Source: Hirudo medicinalis
Lineage: Eukaryota; Annelida; Clitellata; Hirudinida; Hirudinidae
Direction: 5' to 3'
NCBI GenBank assembly: GCA_011800805.1
Contig: MPNW01000057.1
Span: 137,439 to 161,110 of the forward strand
Length of the DNA stretch: 23,672 nt
The notes under the pieces were generated by a model that searched no databases, had not been told where the DNA came from, and worked only from the letters and a program-made list of their open reading frames with translations. Shown here one piece after another: positions 1 to 12,884 of the stretch; positions within the stretch are counted from its first letter, which is position 1; each line of letters begins with the position of its first letter. Both the position numbers and the translations under genes were made by a program.

Positions 1-204
1 CATGTATATTAATCAATATTACTTAGTATTTCTTACATTATTGGGACATTGAAACGCAACTTTATTCATCAATGGTAATAGGACGTCTGTTAGCGGGAGT
101 TTTTCCCTTAAGACGTTCCTTTTTTTTTCCTTTCGGTTCCAACTTGTACTGGTTTTTGTGTTTCGTGTTTCAATAAAAAAAAATAAAAGGGAAAAAAAAA
201 TCAC
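1..204. other. AT-rich sequence with no recognised gene
   Basis: I see no supported coding region. There are T-rich and A-rich homopolymer runs around 120-200. The - strand retrotransposon reading seen at 205-840 becomes unrecognisable here, so this stretch is either its further decayed continuation or unrelated sequence. Confidence 0.5.
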
Positions 205-840
205 ATCAAAAAAATCCACGATGTTGTGAAAGCCTTCGTCGAGAATCGCATCTGGAGCTCCTAAACGTAGTCCTTGAGGATTTAAATCACGGGTCTTGGC
301 GTTTGATGCATCTCTAATGTTTTCCAGAAGATTTGGTAAGAGACTGATCCATAGGCATTTGCCAAATCCAGCCAGACTATGTAAAGGCTCAGTCGGTTCC
401 TCTTGGCTCTACGGAGTACCTCCCAGACCAGGCTGTGTGCTCGATAATCTTCCCCTCCATATTGAACAATGAAATTGACCTGAATTAATGTATGCCCTTG
501 GAGTCCTTCAGTCTGGGAACGTAAACACCTTCTGTTTTTCTCCATTCATTATCCACTACGAGATTTGTCTGCTTTTTCGGTGAGAGTATGAAGCAGTTTT
601 AGTTTTCTTGAACATCGTTTGTATACAAAATAATGAACTCCTGTTGCGGACCCGGCGCTGACCGATTCTTTGACTTTATGATGACTTTCTTGATCTTTTC
701 GAGCGACGGGGTCATCAGGTCGAAGGGAATGTCCGACAGAAACACCTCTGGAATGTTTGACCTAAACTTTCGTTTTGCAGGGCGTCTCTGTAAGTCCTGT
801 TTAGATGGTCTTCTCGGCATGCTCGACCTCCAACACATTT
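205..840 (-). mobile_element. Decayed non-LTR retrotransposon, reverse transcriptase fragment
   Basis: Read on the - strand from 840 towards 205, this carries the first half of a reverse transcriptase spread over several frames. In order I see EDHLNRTYRDALQNESLG, then KSKNRSAPGP (finger region), a frameshift into GVHYFVYKRCSRK, then EWRKTEGVYVPRLKD, FRSISLFNMEGKI, the palm motif WLDLANAYGSV, and finally LQMRFSTKAFTTSW near 245-205. These match, in the right order, a LINE family widespread in fish, cnidarians and other invertebrates whose proteins read SAPGPNGVPYK and LDLANAYGS. At least three frame changes, in-frame stops and an apparent deletion between MEGKI and EHT make it a dead copy. No endonuclease or 3' end is visible. 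The family match is from memory of protein patterns; the clade is not assigned. Confidence 0.78.
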
Positions 841-1287
841 GACTTTGTACTCGATAAATAACTTTTCTGAAATTGCTAAGATGTTGTTGGAGTTAAGGGA
901 TTTGATATACGGTAACTCTGAAGCTAATAACCAAGTAAACGTTGCTTTGCTAAGATGGAATGCTGATTCATCTGGTTTTGATGGGGACAATAAAGTGAAG
1001 ATAGTTTTTTTCTAAGGTATGAGTTTGCATTATTAACAGGAAGAGTTGATCATATTGCAATGATGTATCATATTGACTTTGACCAAGCTTATATTTAAAT
1101 GTGATAAATTTTTAAAATGCGCCAAAACTTTTATTTCTATTCTTTTATTGTTAAATTTAGTATGTGCATGAAGCGCTTAAATAATTAGTTTCCTTATTAA
1201 CACTCAACAAATTTCAATTTGTTTACAAACAACGCGACTAATTCCTGTGCTGTAATTTTAAATTAAAACTCCATAATTTTATAAATC
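841..1287. other. INTS1 upstream flank
   Basis: This is about 450 bp of AT-rich sequence between the retrotransposon remnant and the INTS1 start codon. It must hold the INTS1 promoter and 5' UTR, but I see no convincing TATA box, initiator or other element. A short reading on the - strand between 841 and 990 could be the 5' continuation of the dead LINE. Confidence 0.4.
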
Positions 1288-4200
1288 ATGATAAAAAGAC
1301 CAAATAAAGGTATGTATTGTATGTAGCGGGTGCAGTAAAATCAACGTTACTAAAATTCCTAAAAATCCAATTTTACTTTCTCCACGATGGATTTCTAATA
1401 TAATTTACAAATTAAACAAATTATCTAGATGTCAGTTGTTAAGATACAAAAAGCATGTATTTAAATTGTTTTTATTTGTTTTATAGGCCCTGCTCCCCCA
1501 AAAGAGCTTTTTGCCTTAGGTTGGTTTTTAACATATTTAATTTTTTTTTATTTGCAAGTTATTATATATCTAATTATTACATGTTCCATCTTAACAACTT
1601 ACATTAAACCTATTACAATTCTAGGGACCAAGGCAAAGCCTGAGTCTGAATTAAAGACTTCTTTTGGACTGAAAAAACCTCCTGGAAGTGGAATCACATC
1701 TGGTCCTTCCTTGAAAAGAGATCGTGACCAAATGGCAGGATCCAGTTCTGGCATTGTACAGGCAGCCAAAAGATCGAGACTTGGGAGTGGAGCTTTGCAG
1801 ACGTTGGGCAGATCATCAGATACTTTAGAAAATAAATTTGCACCTGCTGTGCATTTATATGAAGACATTGCTATAGAGGGTATTAAATGCATTTTCATTG
1901 TTTTTATTATTTTGTTTTTAAGATGAAACATTCATGGTGTTCAAATTGGTGATAAGAAACTAATTGAATTTTATTATTTATATGGAACTACAGTTGAAGG
2001 AGTGAAATTGGTGGAGAACGTGATGAATTCATTGAACGACACAGAAAGAGTTGAGGGCCTGCTTTGTGGGGCTGTGAAAAACTTAAAGTCGTGTAAATTG
2101 AAGCCAGATGAGGCCATGTATGTCGGTGTCATGTACCTTGCCAAATCAAAGCCAGAGATTTTTCAAAGTGAAGTCGTCATAGAAGTGAGTGGACGAACAA
2201 GAATGATTTGAAATGAAAGATTATTTTATTTTATGAAACATCCTACCATTAAACAATTTATAGGCATTCTGTAGCATGTTGAAAAAAGAAACAAATCCAA
2301 ACTTGAAGTTGAAAATTAACAATTTACTGTCAGTAGTTGCTTGCAATGTCTTTGTCACAGCACTGCAAGATAAAACATCTTGGCCTGATTCCTTTGTTAA
2401 AGTAAGAAACTGTTCTTATTTGAACTTTTACAGACTTAATTTCTCAACCATACAGATATTTTGAGCTATAGCATTTATATTATAATATATTTGGAAGTCT
2501 GCATTATCGGACATTTGACGCGTGCGTTTTGCAGGTTTACCTCGACGACAGCTTGGGCGACAGAGCATGGGTGGATCAGGCAGAATGTAGGACATTCGTC
2601 GAAAACGTCCTCACGGCCTTCGGCACAAAACTTCCGAAGAATATTTTCCAGGTCGAGCCGGGGGCAAAGCCAGACACTCCAGGTAACAAAATCGACCTAA
2701 CATTTATAGGGTCGAAGACTGCAAAATGACATGTAGTCCAAATCTTGCTTACGAATGAATGTTAAATGAATGAACTTCCACATAAGGTTTCTTAGATGAA
2801 AATACGAATGTTTGAATGATTCATCTCATGTTGTCCTTAAACAGTGCAACTCGACGGCGAAGAGTCAACAGTCTTTATCGAGGAGGCATCGACAGGACCT
2901 GTTATGGAAAGGTTTGATTGTACTATTGATTCATTATCATAATTTATGTAAATATTAATTTTTTTACTGAAGTGGTGCAGTTGATTGTTAATGCAATTTT
3001 TTCTCTTTGGATTAATAAGTATTACGTTTCTGGCATGCATGCCTGTAATTAACATAAATACGAGTAAACGACAAATGCTTCGCTTCTCGCAGATACGCCT
3101 ATCAGCTCTCCACCGTAGAGCCTTACGTGATGGACGTCGTCAGAGATCAGTTGAGTCGCAGACAGCCTTTGGATGGAGGCTCGAGAAACCTCGTCCGAAC
3201 TCTGACATTCCTCTGCGGTCTCTCGGAAATACGAATCCTCGTCGTCCAAAGACTCGACATTTGGCTGCAAAGCCCTAAGGTTAGGGGCATTTAGCTGCTA
3301 ATAATAATTAATACGACGATAATAATAAAATAATGGTCGAGAAGTTGGTGACGTCCTAAGATGATCGTCTATTCGGCCCGTACCCGGACGTCGTGTTTAT
3401 CGTCGATGAATCGATTAATTTCGTTTTAAATTTTAGTTGATGAAAGTGGCTCAGGACTTGCTGATGTCGATCTGCATAAACTTTAATCCCAAGAAATACC
3501 CTCAGGATCTCGAACTCGTCAACAGCCTCTGCAGGATTCGCTTCAAGACGAAAAACCTCGGCACGTACTTCAACCTCTGCCTCAAGTACGCGTCATTATG
3601 TTTATTCTTTTTCTTTTTATTCGAATTATATTTTCTCTTCGTCGCATCGCAATTTCGTCGTTAACCCGGATCATTTCATCGATCGGTCGTAGGGAGTTAT
3701 TGGCTCGGAATGAAGAGAACTTGCCTCTCCTTCTGCAGCACGTCGTTGCGTGCGAACTGTCGAACGCCAGGAACCAGAACAACCTCAACTTCATGAACGT
3801 CATGCTCCAGCATTCTCCGGACGAAGTCGTCAAGGTGAGCGACGAGAATAATTTTTAGAATTACTCGACGAATTGAAATTGCATTCGATAAGTAATGAAT
3901 AAGTAACGAAGGAGATCGATAAGTTTTAACGTACGCATCGAATGCCCGATCGTGATTCGTCGATTCGATTTAGTTGTTGGCCGAAGTCGTCCTGGAGCAG
4001 CTGACGGCGAGAGAGGATCACCTGAAACCATTGAGGGTTTTACTCAGAGAAATCATGAGGTTCTCTAAGGCAGATTTCAAGCTCGACGCATTCATTTACA
4101 ACCTGCTGCAGGACACGAGTCAGTCGAGGATTAGAGATCTCGATCCTTTGGTTAAGGTAACCATTTGTTCTTGATCAATTCTCTCCGTTAATAATATTAT

Positions 4201-7200
4201 CATTATTATTGTTGTAATTAGAGAGCCTATATTCTAATGATATTTTTGATGCTATCTATCGGGTGTTCTTTCTGCTCGAACATTCCATTGACATTGATTA
4301 ATTGTCATCCGCAGGAAAGGTACGTTGCTTCTGTGATTGATTTGGTTTCCATGACGATGCTCCTCTGCGCAAACAACTCGGCGAGAGAAGTGGCCTCCAA
4401 TCCGAGAGCTGAAGTCAAAGGTAGTATTCGAATCGCTGTTGTTTTAGTCGAGTTTGAATAAAAAAGATTCCTGCTAAATTACATCTTTATCCTTGAACAG
4501 AGATTGAAACATTGAGAGAACTTCAGAATCAAATATCAACTCTACAACGAGATGCAATCTGGTGGCTTCATTCTGTCGTCATAAAGATGATGCAGATCAA
4601 ATCGTCCGACTACATGCTGTGGTACGACTCATTCGTTGTCGTATTTTTAAATTAATTGACATCAATGTGTTTTTTTTTAATTCAATACTCATGGAATTAA
4701 CATTTATTTCACCAGTTTGAGGAAAGTACTGTTTGTTGAGAAACCTGAAGTTTATTCTAGGGTTGACAACTGGCCCCCAGAGAGTGAAAGAGGGTTTGCT
4801 ATTGACTTTTGATTAATCCTTTTGATTAGGATAACTTGCTAAAGATGTATGCAGATGTGTTTTTGATTGGTTGCAGGTCCTTGTTGAAGCTTGTTTCTGA
4901 AGTTCCTCTGCAGGAAGATATGTTACTGTGTATTGTGCTGATGGGACACAACAAAGAACTGCACCTGAGCATACCCGAATTGATCGATCTCCTTGAAATC
5001 ATTATTAGGAGAGCAGCTTCAATTTATTCAGAAGGTAGTGTGTGATATTTGTATTTTGCATCGGTGACGCACAAGCCGCGACCAATTTTATTTTCATAGG
5101 ATTTAGTGGAATTATTTTTAATAATTCGGTTTTCTCAGTGGAAAAATATGTTTTTTCTATAAACCATTCCCTAGCAAACAAGAATGTTTTCTTCAACATA
5201 AATGTGACAAATTATTTTCCAGACTTCCATGTCCTGAAGATTGAGAATACAGACTTCATGGGTGCCCTCTTAAATTTGTGTGCTTACAAACATCCAGAAA
5301 ATTCTGTACTTCCTAAAGGGTAGGAATGAATCTCAAGTCATTATTCATGAAATCTTGAATATCGAGTAGTTATTAAACAACATGACGTGCATCTCTCGTC
5401 ACTTTCAGATTCAAACCGCCATCTTTGGCCATTATATCATTCTACTGGAAGGCCTGGCAAATTCTGCTCATAATTTCTGCTTTCAATCCAAACACGATCG
5501 GCAAGTGCTCGCATTTTTATTCAATCAATTAGTCGTACGAGTCGTAGCTCGGACTTGTGATTAATTTAATTAATTTGTGATTAATTTAATTAATTTGTGA
5601 TTAATTTAATTAATTTGTGATTAATTTAATTAATTTGTGATTAATTTAATTAATTTGTGATTAATTTAAGTTTTACATCAGATGATTAAATTTGTGAATT
5701 GTATTTCACAGGGTTGAAAGCATGGGAATGTTATCCAACTCTTAAGTGTCTCATGGAGATGTCAATGACAAAGTACGGTTTCCTCGTTGCTCTTAATTTA
5801 TCGAGAATTAATCGTTTAATGGAATAATTCTCGTTTAATCGACTTAAAATCGTCGTTGCACGATTAACCGAATAACTTTTGTTTGATTTTGTTCAGCAAC
5901 TTTTGCTTTCCTCCCGTCACCATGGCCTTCGATGAATCATCAGCTGAAGAAATCAAGTCCCAGGAAAAGCAGGTCATAATCGCTAAGCAATGATTTACAT
6001 TTGTCGTCGATTCCGCACGTCGTCGACGACCGCCGATTTATAAAGACTCAAACGATGTTTGCAGATGGTCGAATATTTTAAGCAACAAACCCTCGAATTT
6101 GAATGCCACCTGGCTGGAAGCGTCATCACGGAAACCAACAGCAGATTGCTTCCTCAAGTTTGTCGAATGGAGATAGAGTGAGTGGTTTTACCGTTCGTCC
6201 TTCGATTCCGTCCGGATTTGTGACCTCCCGACGACAACAATTTCAGGGGTTTTTTGCTGAAACCGCCTCAGTCGGTTCTCGATTCCGTTCGACTCCTCAG
6301 CCAGTCTCTTTCCCTTGGAAAATTACTTTGCCAGAGTAGAGAGCCAGCAGACTTTTTGTTGAACATCATCCAAAGACAGGTAGGTTTGCGAAGAAGCGAA
6401 CGCGATTGTAATCAATATTTTACGTGGAATTAAGCTCGGTGTTTTGTTCTCGAAGGGCACCTCTCGATCGATGCCATGGTTGAAAGACCTCGTCGAGTCC
6501 AACGACAGTTCTCTGGAAGTCCTGCCGGTGCAGTGCTTGTGCGAATTCCTGCTCCACGACATCCACGGAGATGCAGAACCGAACAGGAGAAGTGCGGAGA
6601 GGAAGCAACAGGTGGCTCGTGATTGTCCTATGAAATTCTTCTCCTTTGAACGAGTTTTACAAACTGTTGTGTCATTGAACCTTATTTTAAATGTGAACAG
6701 AAAAATTTGAAGCAAGAACAACTGCTTGCAAGACTCGAGAATTTGGTCAGAAGTTCGTCCCGCGAACCGAAGGTCATGGAGCTCATAAACCAGACTCTCT
6801 CTTACTTCTTCGAGCGACTCAGCTTCGGTCAGAGCTACAGCAGGAGACAGGCCACTAAGGTAGCCAGTTTTTCTTTACGAGAATGTTCTTTTAACAATCT
6901 GCTTCGATGCAACAAATCTCGTACAACTTGTCTTTTCAGTGTCTTGCTCTCATTCTGGGTAGGTCAAGCCAAGAGGAGGATGATGATGTGAAAGTGAAAA
7001 GTGGTTGCAGCGAGTTTCTCAACTCCTACCAATGGCTTTATGAGGGACTGACATCTTTGAGTCACTTTGAGGCAATTAAAATGCAGATCTTCATGTACAT
7101 CAGAGCTGTTGGTTACAGATTTTTTTTTTATATTTAAAAATAAAATGCAGCTTAATTAAGATTTATAATTACTCTACAGGCATGCCAAGTTGAAACGAAC

Positions 7201-10200
7201 ATAACAGCAATCAGTGCCTACATCGTGTTTTTGTCCCGTCATTCCGGTAGTTTGAGTCTCCACGAACTCGACGACCTCGTCCTCGTAAGTTAAGGACGTC
7301 ATGAAAACGATGCCTGCATGTAGATTTGCAGGAGCTTGTAAAATATTTTTTAAATGTTAAATTAATAAATGTTAAATTAATAAATGTTATTTTAAATAAA
7401 TGTTAAATTAATAAATGTTATTTTAAATAAATGTTAAATTAATAATTGCAATCGAAATTGGCAGGACGTCGCGCAACTGATTTTGGAAAGAGTGTCCCTG
7501 GTCGGCTGCTTGTTGCCGCAGGAGCGGAACGACGAGACGGCGGCTAAGGATCCTCGTTTGAACCTCGTTTTAACTTCTCTGTTGGACCTCTTTCATTGCC
7601 ACCTCAGCAAGGCACGACAACCCAGGAACGAAACATACTCGTGGGTAAGCGGCGACATCTTTCTTAAGAATGACTGTTTTTCCAACGTCGATTTGTCGTT
7701 CGATGAATATTAATGAGACTTAACGTTCATTTCAGTCCAACAATCAATATCAGATCTTACTCCACTGGAGTTCTGGACAATCAGCAAAGATGAACATTCT
7801 CATTGTGCATGCAACAGTCATCATTCTGGCCTATGGACCTCCAGAAGGTTGTTTTTATACCAATTTTGTTCATTAATTATGCAAATTTTACATGATTTAT
7901 TAATGGGTTTAATGCTAATCGTTAACGATGATTTCAGGCGAAAGCCATTTTAACGAGCTGATGGACGCCTGGTTCCCGCAAAACGAACAAGCTCCCACGG
8001 CGTACCTGATCGATACTTCGGAAGAGGCACTCCTCATCCCCGATTGGCTCAAGCTGCGAATGATACGCTCCAATGTTCCGAGGCTGATAGATGCATGTAA
8101 GATTTTTCACGACTTTCTCTGTTGCCAGGAAATCGTAATCGACATAATCGTTCGCTTAAACCTTTAATCGTAAACTCTCGCAGCTTTCGGAGATGCAGAA
8201 GTGCCGCAGCTGTTGCTCTTCATCCAATCGTTCGGAATTTCCGTGCACAGCATGAACAAACTCCTCCACCACCTCGATGCAAGCTTCGAGAACAACAAAA
8301 GTGAACTTCTGAGGCTGGTTTTGGACAAGAATTACATGGCAGAACTCATTGAAGTGCAGCACATGAGAGGGGCGATCGGGGGCGAAAAGTTCTACAAAAT
8401 GCTGACCGGGGGTCAACAAAAACTGGATTCCAAACAAGGTCGGTTCACTGAGCAGCATTTAAAGATATTTGCATGGGTTTTAATGAAAGAGTAATTTATT
8501 CCTAAACAGATGACATCTTCTTTGAGCCTCTCGTTGCGGGCAAGAAGTTCGTTCCGAAAGCAGAAATATCCGTCAAGAATGAGGAATCCAGTTCGAGTGA
8601 AGTCATTGAAGTGTTGACTAAAGTGAGCTGCCATTTGTAAATTTAAAAAATTGCTGAATTGAACCTTGCTTTTGATCACCCACCTTGTGGTTATTTTGTA
8701 CTTTGATTTGATTGATTTCGTTTAATGACACCTGTTGCACTGATCAGGTATTCCTTGATCCTGAAACATCAAAAGCTGAGAAGAGCAGTGCTTTGAGGGC
8801 ACTTCATAGGGTTTGTATTTTTTACTCCTTGACTTGATGATCTTAACTTGTTAATTAACCTGATTAATTTATGTTAATTAATTTATTCATCTTTTTCGAC
8901 AGAGTGGAAGCGATTTTTCTGGTTTGATGAATATAGTGGAATCGTGCACTAAAATAATCTGCTCCCCAAATGGAACTTCTTTCATGGACTCCCTCTTCAA
9001 AAATACAACTTATTCGTGCCCCTTGTTTAAGCACATTATATCCGGATGTTGTGTGAGTGCCTTCCAAGATATCTTTATTATCATGATAGCGATGACATTG
9101 CTCGAGCACAATGCTATTTACATCGTAAATCGTTGTCCGTGATTTTGCAACAACATGACGAGTAGATTACATTATTTTTATTTACTTCAACGTTTCTGCC
9201 GTCGAATTTGCAGACGAAAGTTGCGGAAGATCTGTGCGAAGTCGTTCTTTCGCGATCCGGCAATCGCTCGAACCTCCTGTCCTGCTTGCTGAGAGAGCAC
9301 CTCGATAAACTCGGCAGAGCGTCTCCTTCGCTTCGGAGGCATCTGTCCATCGAGGTGAAGGAGGAGACGAACGAAGCGACAAATGAGCAAATGACCGAAG
9401 AACAAGTGACGAACGGTAGGAAACTACGAGAACTTATGTAACTCGTAGTAACGATATGTTAATTAAAATAACTCTATTTCTTTTCTTAAACAAAAGATGC
9501 CAATAAATATGGCAGATATTAATTTCTTATTTTGATTAATTGAATTTCTTAAAGCACTCGAGAACATGGTGAATGAGCCTTCAAAAGTAAAGGAGATCGT
9601 GACTGTATTGATTTCATTCACCAAACGAGTCGACAACTTGACCGACGCCATGAAGAACCTATACCGCCTTCACGACGCAACGAGGAACACGTAATTCAAA
9701 CTTTTTATTCGAAGAGATTTTAATTATTTCACTAGTGATAAGTAAATAGCTCACGTATTTAACTGGTCGGAGATGGATTATTGCAATTTAAGATTTAACC
9801 GTTGCTCGATAATCGATCCATTATTCACAGATGTACCAATTCCTCATTGAAAATATTTACTCATTAATATCGAATATGACGCAATTTTCAGCTTGTATTC
9901 GGGCCTTGTGTTGGATTGTCTCGAACTTTTCAACCCTCAAATAATTCGACCCGACCTCCTCGAAGAACTTCTCGGAATACTTTTCAAAAGGGAAACTGTT
10001 GCCAAGCACGAACCTGTCGAAATATCGAACCCGAAGTCTCCGACTTGCGGAGATGACGACGAAATGGATGGCATGGAAGAGAAAGTGCACAAAAGTATGG
10101 AATTATTTCCCTCGCAGAACGAGTACCTTCTCTGCCTCCTGCTTCATCGATGCGGTTGGTCGAACCTCATCCAAGTTATAAACAAACTTCTGCCAAAGGT

Positions 10201-12711
10201 TACTCAAGATGCCTTTGATAGGTTGGTTACTTTTAGAAGATGATTGAATTTGTTGATAATGCATGAACTTCATAAGTGATTTATTTATAGCAGATATGAA
10301 TGCAGCACCATATTGGATTTCATTGAAGCATGTTTCAATGTCCCAAATCTTTGGCAGGGCAGAGACAAAAGGATTTCAAAGGTTTAATATAAATAACAAT
10401 TTAGTGCTAAACTTGAATTAATATTAAATGCGATTTGTTCTTCATTAATTTTCTTGTTCTCCAGCATCAGCCCATTGAAGACATTCTGTCTCTAAGTCTG
10501 AACCAAGTGTCATGCTTGGCTTCAATCACGGTCAAGGAGCAATTGAGAAAAGAGTGCACGAGATTTCCGCCAGATGAAGACGAGGTGGCCTCTAGACTCA
10601 ACTTGATTGAAAGCTGCTGTGCTGGCAAAATGAACAAACTGAGGGCGGTCGTCGAAACGTTCTTTCGTATGCAGGAAACAGACGACGTGTAAGATGACCT
10701 TATTTTAATTGTCTGCAGTAACATGAAATCATTTTAACATTTTAATTTTAACATTAACATCAAAATAATATGATTTGGTCCTTTTCAGTGAAGTTGTTGC
10801 AACATTCCTTTGGGGCATGTACCTAAGGGTTCCCCAAGTTTTTGTCAAAGTTCCGCACAAACTCCGTCTGACCGAACAAAGTTTGGAGAGATTGTTCACA
10901 GACGAAAGCCACGTGAGTCACATGAATAATGAATGAATGAGTTTATTAATAATGCAATGCCTTAACTTACTGTTGTGTTTGCAGCTCGACATTGGCACTC
11001 AGCGCATGATAACATGCCTCCTAGACGTGAATCTGAGTTCGGGCAGGATGGATGAAGACAGGCTGCTGCAATCCACCATGGTCTCTCGGAAAATGGCTTC
11101 CCAGCATCCGATCATTTTTCTAAGGTTTTGATTTATTTTTAAACCATTTTAATATAAAATTTATCTTTGAAACCACAAAGTGACATTAATATTCCAGCAA
11201 GTTATTCATATTACAATTAATTACTTGCAGGCAACTTTCTCTTCTGAGCTCCTTCCTCGAAGGTCACGTTCAGTTCCTCTGTGCAGATGTCAAAGTTCGC
11301 AACCTCAGTCCGATGCTCACGAACACCCTTGGAATCATTTACCTCCTCCAGCCATATATTTTCCATTCGTTCCACTCGGCCACATTTCACAGCATTATAG
11401 ACTCATTTGCACAAATTATATCGGTGAGCTTTTTTTATACATGCAATCAGATTGTTTTGGCATGGCATGATTTTAACAACTGCAATCACAGGTCTATGGA
11501 TTTTCTGCAAGATACCTCAACGGACTAGTAAAGAAATTCCTGGAGATAATCTTTAATTACTTTAATCAGTGCCCAATGCAGGCTTATTCATGCCTCAAGA
11601 AGCACCTGTTGTTGCTGAGGTAAAGCAATATATTTGTTGACTCTGCTTGGCTTGCCTCTAAGACATTTTTGTATTTGCAGGAGATTGGACAAGCAGTACG
11701 ATGATTTCCGAATGCTTCAAAGATTTTTGCTTAGGCTGATTTGCTTTGATGAAGCCATGGAGAAAAAACTACTATATCTTGATGGCAATATGAATTCAGA
11801 CCTGGCTTTAGTTGAGAATATTTCAAGGACTTCATCTGATGAGATGTTCAGCTTCACATTTAGCACTGCCAAATGCCTCCCATTCACCCTGGCTGTGAAA
11901 GCAACTCCTATTTGGGAAGTGAGCAGGTTTTTTACTCTCATCCAAAAGACCAACAGATCGTATGCGCAGACGACCGTCGAGTTGGTCGAGGGTTTGAAGG
12001 AGTTGGATGAACTCTCAAGAGCACAAGTCGACATATTAGGAGAATTTACGGTGACTGACCTTAAATTTAGCATTTGTTTCGTAATGATTAATTTTAAAAT
12101 GACTAACACAATTAATTATTTTGGCAGGACAACATTGAAAAGCTGTTGCTAGATATCAACAGTGATTGCAGAGATGCGGGTTATGCTCTAATGATGAGAT
12201 TGTTGAGATACAATCCAAAGTAAGTATTTTATTTGATAAGCTTTAATAACACACTGAATTTCATTAAGAGTCTTAAGTGAAAATATGACTTTTAACAATC
12301 TTACTACTCTACTACATTTCCTCCAGGATTGGAAAGGTTTTCTGTTCGAGTCTGAAGAAATGCCTTGAGAATGAAAACCTTCAGATTGTGCAATCGACCC
12401 TCGATTCACTGAAAGAGTTCACAGTGCTTGCTCAAGGTGAGTGAATATCCATTGCTTCCCTTTCTTAATCTCCATATTTTACTACATCATAATGTGCACT
12501 GTGGATATTTTTCTTGGTTAAATAGTTTTCCTCCTCTGATTTGTATTTGCTCAACTTTATTTCTAATTATTTATATTATGTAATTTTAGAAAATGCAGCA
12601 GAAGTGCTGGTATCTGCATTCAAGGCAGGAATTGCCTGGAGCCTAGATGTAACTCCATATGTAAATGAAACTCTCCAGATTCTAAATCTTCGCCTAATAA
12701 GCCACTCATAA
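1288..12711 (+). CDS. INTS1: Integrator complex subunit 1 (45 exons)
   Basis: INTS1 is the large nuclear alpha-solenoid scaffold of Integrator, which cleaves snRNA 3' ends and terminates paused Pol II. My joined model is 2143 aa (human about 2190) and aligns along its whole length. Matching blocks include VEGLLCGAVKNLK, VYLDDSLGDRAWVD, AQDLLMSICIN, QRDAIWWLHSVV, DNWPPES, NLCAYKHPEN, MPWLKDLVES, DTSEEALLIPDWLKLRMIRS, MDKNYMA-like DKNYMAELIEVQH, WQGRDKR and the extreme C-terminus. A basic NLS-like stretch lies at residues 48-71. Exon 1 was chosen because ATG ends in a perfect gtatgt donor and joins in frame to exon 2. Exons: 1288-1309, 1487-1519, 1625-1879, 1994-2184, 2264-2401, 2535-2682, 2845-2911, 3093-3279, 3437-3585, 3693-3834, 3974-4156, 4315-4420, 4501-4621, 4716-4793, 4877-5034, 5223-5319, 5409-5500, 5712-5772, 5897-5972, 6065-6177, 6247-6379, 6456-6611, 6701-6859, 6940-7107, 7180-7284, 7465-7644, 7736-7847, 7938-8096, 8184-8438, 8510-8622, 8748-8810, 8903-9052, 9214-9415, 9555-9690, 9892-10221, 10291-10381, 10465-10688, 10789-10912, 10985-11124, 11231-11423, 11492-11619, 11681-12050, 12128-12219, 12327-12436, 12590-12711. 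The lengths sum to a multiple of three. Confidence 0.97.
5501..5711 (+). other. INTS1 intron 17, a GC-AG intron
   Basis: Exon 17 ends in ATCG and is followed by gcaagt rather than gt. The only join that keeps the family sequence NPNTIG-LKAWECYPTLK (human NPENIGLAAWEEYPTLK) uses this GC donor and the acceptor ending cacag at 5711. The remaining donor bases are strong consensus, as is usual for GC-AG introns. All other INTS1 introns in my model are GT-AG. Confidence 0.92.
5555..5668. repeat. 20-bp AT-rich minisatellite in INTS1 intron 17
   Basis: Five exact tandem copies of a 20-base unit (ttaatttaattaatttgtga) run from 5561 to 5660, with a partial unit on each side. Each unit contains the palindrome ttaattaa. 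The copies show no mismatches, which suggests recent expansion or homogenisation. It makes up roughly half of the intron and lies between the GC donor and the acceptor. Confidence 0.97.
7351..7442. repeat. Interleaved AT tandem repeat in INTS1 intron 25
   Basis: Two related units alternate: A (15 bp, taaatgttaaattaa) and B (16 bp, taaatgttattttaaa), in the order A-A-B-A-B-A. The higher-order A-B period is 31 bp. The repeat is entirely inside intron 25 (7285-7464), ending about 20 bases before the acceptor. Confidence 0.92.
10288..10293 (+). promoter_or_regulatory. NAGNAG tandem splice acceptor of INTS1 exon 36
   Basis: The acceptor reads tagcag, so splicing after either AG keeps frame. Use of the first AG adds one serine (FDSRYEC) and use of the second gives FDRYEC. 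The human protein at this place (RFDPSASLDF) does not decide between them. The exon start in the gene model (10291) is the upstream choice. Confidence 0.75.
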
Positions 12712-12715
12712 TAAA
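12710..12715 (+). promoter_or_regulatory. Polyadenylation signal overlapping the INTS1 stop codon
   Basis: The stop codon TAA (12709-12711) and a canonical AATAAA hexamer (12710-12715) share two bases. No other AATAAA is seen before the end of the convergent neighbour at 12885, so a 3' UTR of only a few tens of bases is likely. That this hexamer is the one used is inference. Confidence 0.6.
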
Positions 12716-12884
12716 TTATCACTTGGTTTATAAAATACATTTTCTTTAAGCTGAAGACATTTGAGAGTCGTTGTTGGCATTTGTTTTCATGAGCCAATGT
12801 GTTTAAAGGTTTAAAAAAATTAGTTTAGAATATACATTGAAACTTATGTTCATGGATTATATGGATTCAAATTAATTGCAAGAG

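Noticed and set aside
1552..1926. Single 124-aa + strand open frame as a stand-alone gene
   Set aside because: Only its middle (1625-1879) is coding, as INTS1 exon 3. The ends read through introns.
3974..4174. Initial idea that the + strand gene was FANCI or FANCD2
   Set aside because: Helical solenoid character fits, but the residue blocks do not align with those proteins. They align in order with INTS1 from end to end.
6323..6721. 132-aa - strand open frame opposite INTS1 exons 21-22
   Set aside because: It is the antisense shadow of INTS1 coding exons and resembles no known protein.
11717..12109. 130-aa - strand open frame
   Set aside because: It lies opposite INTS1 exon 42, whose + strand reading is homologous to the family.
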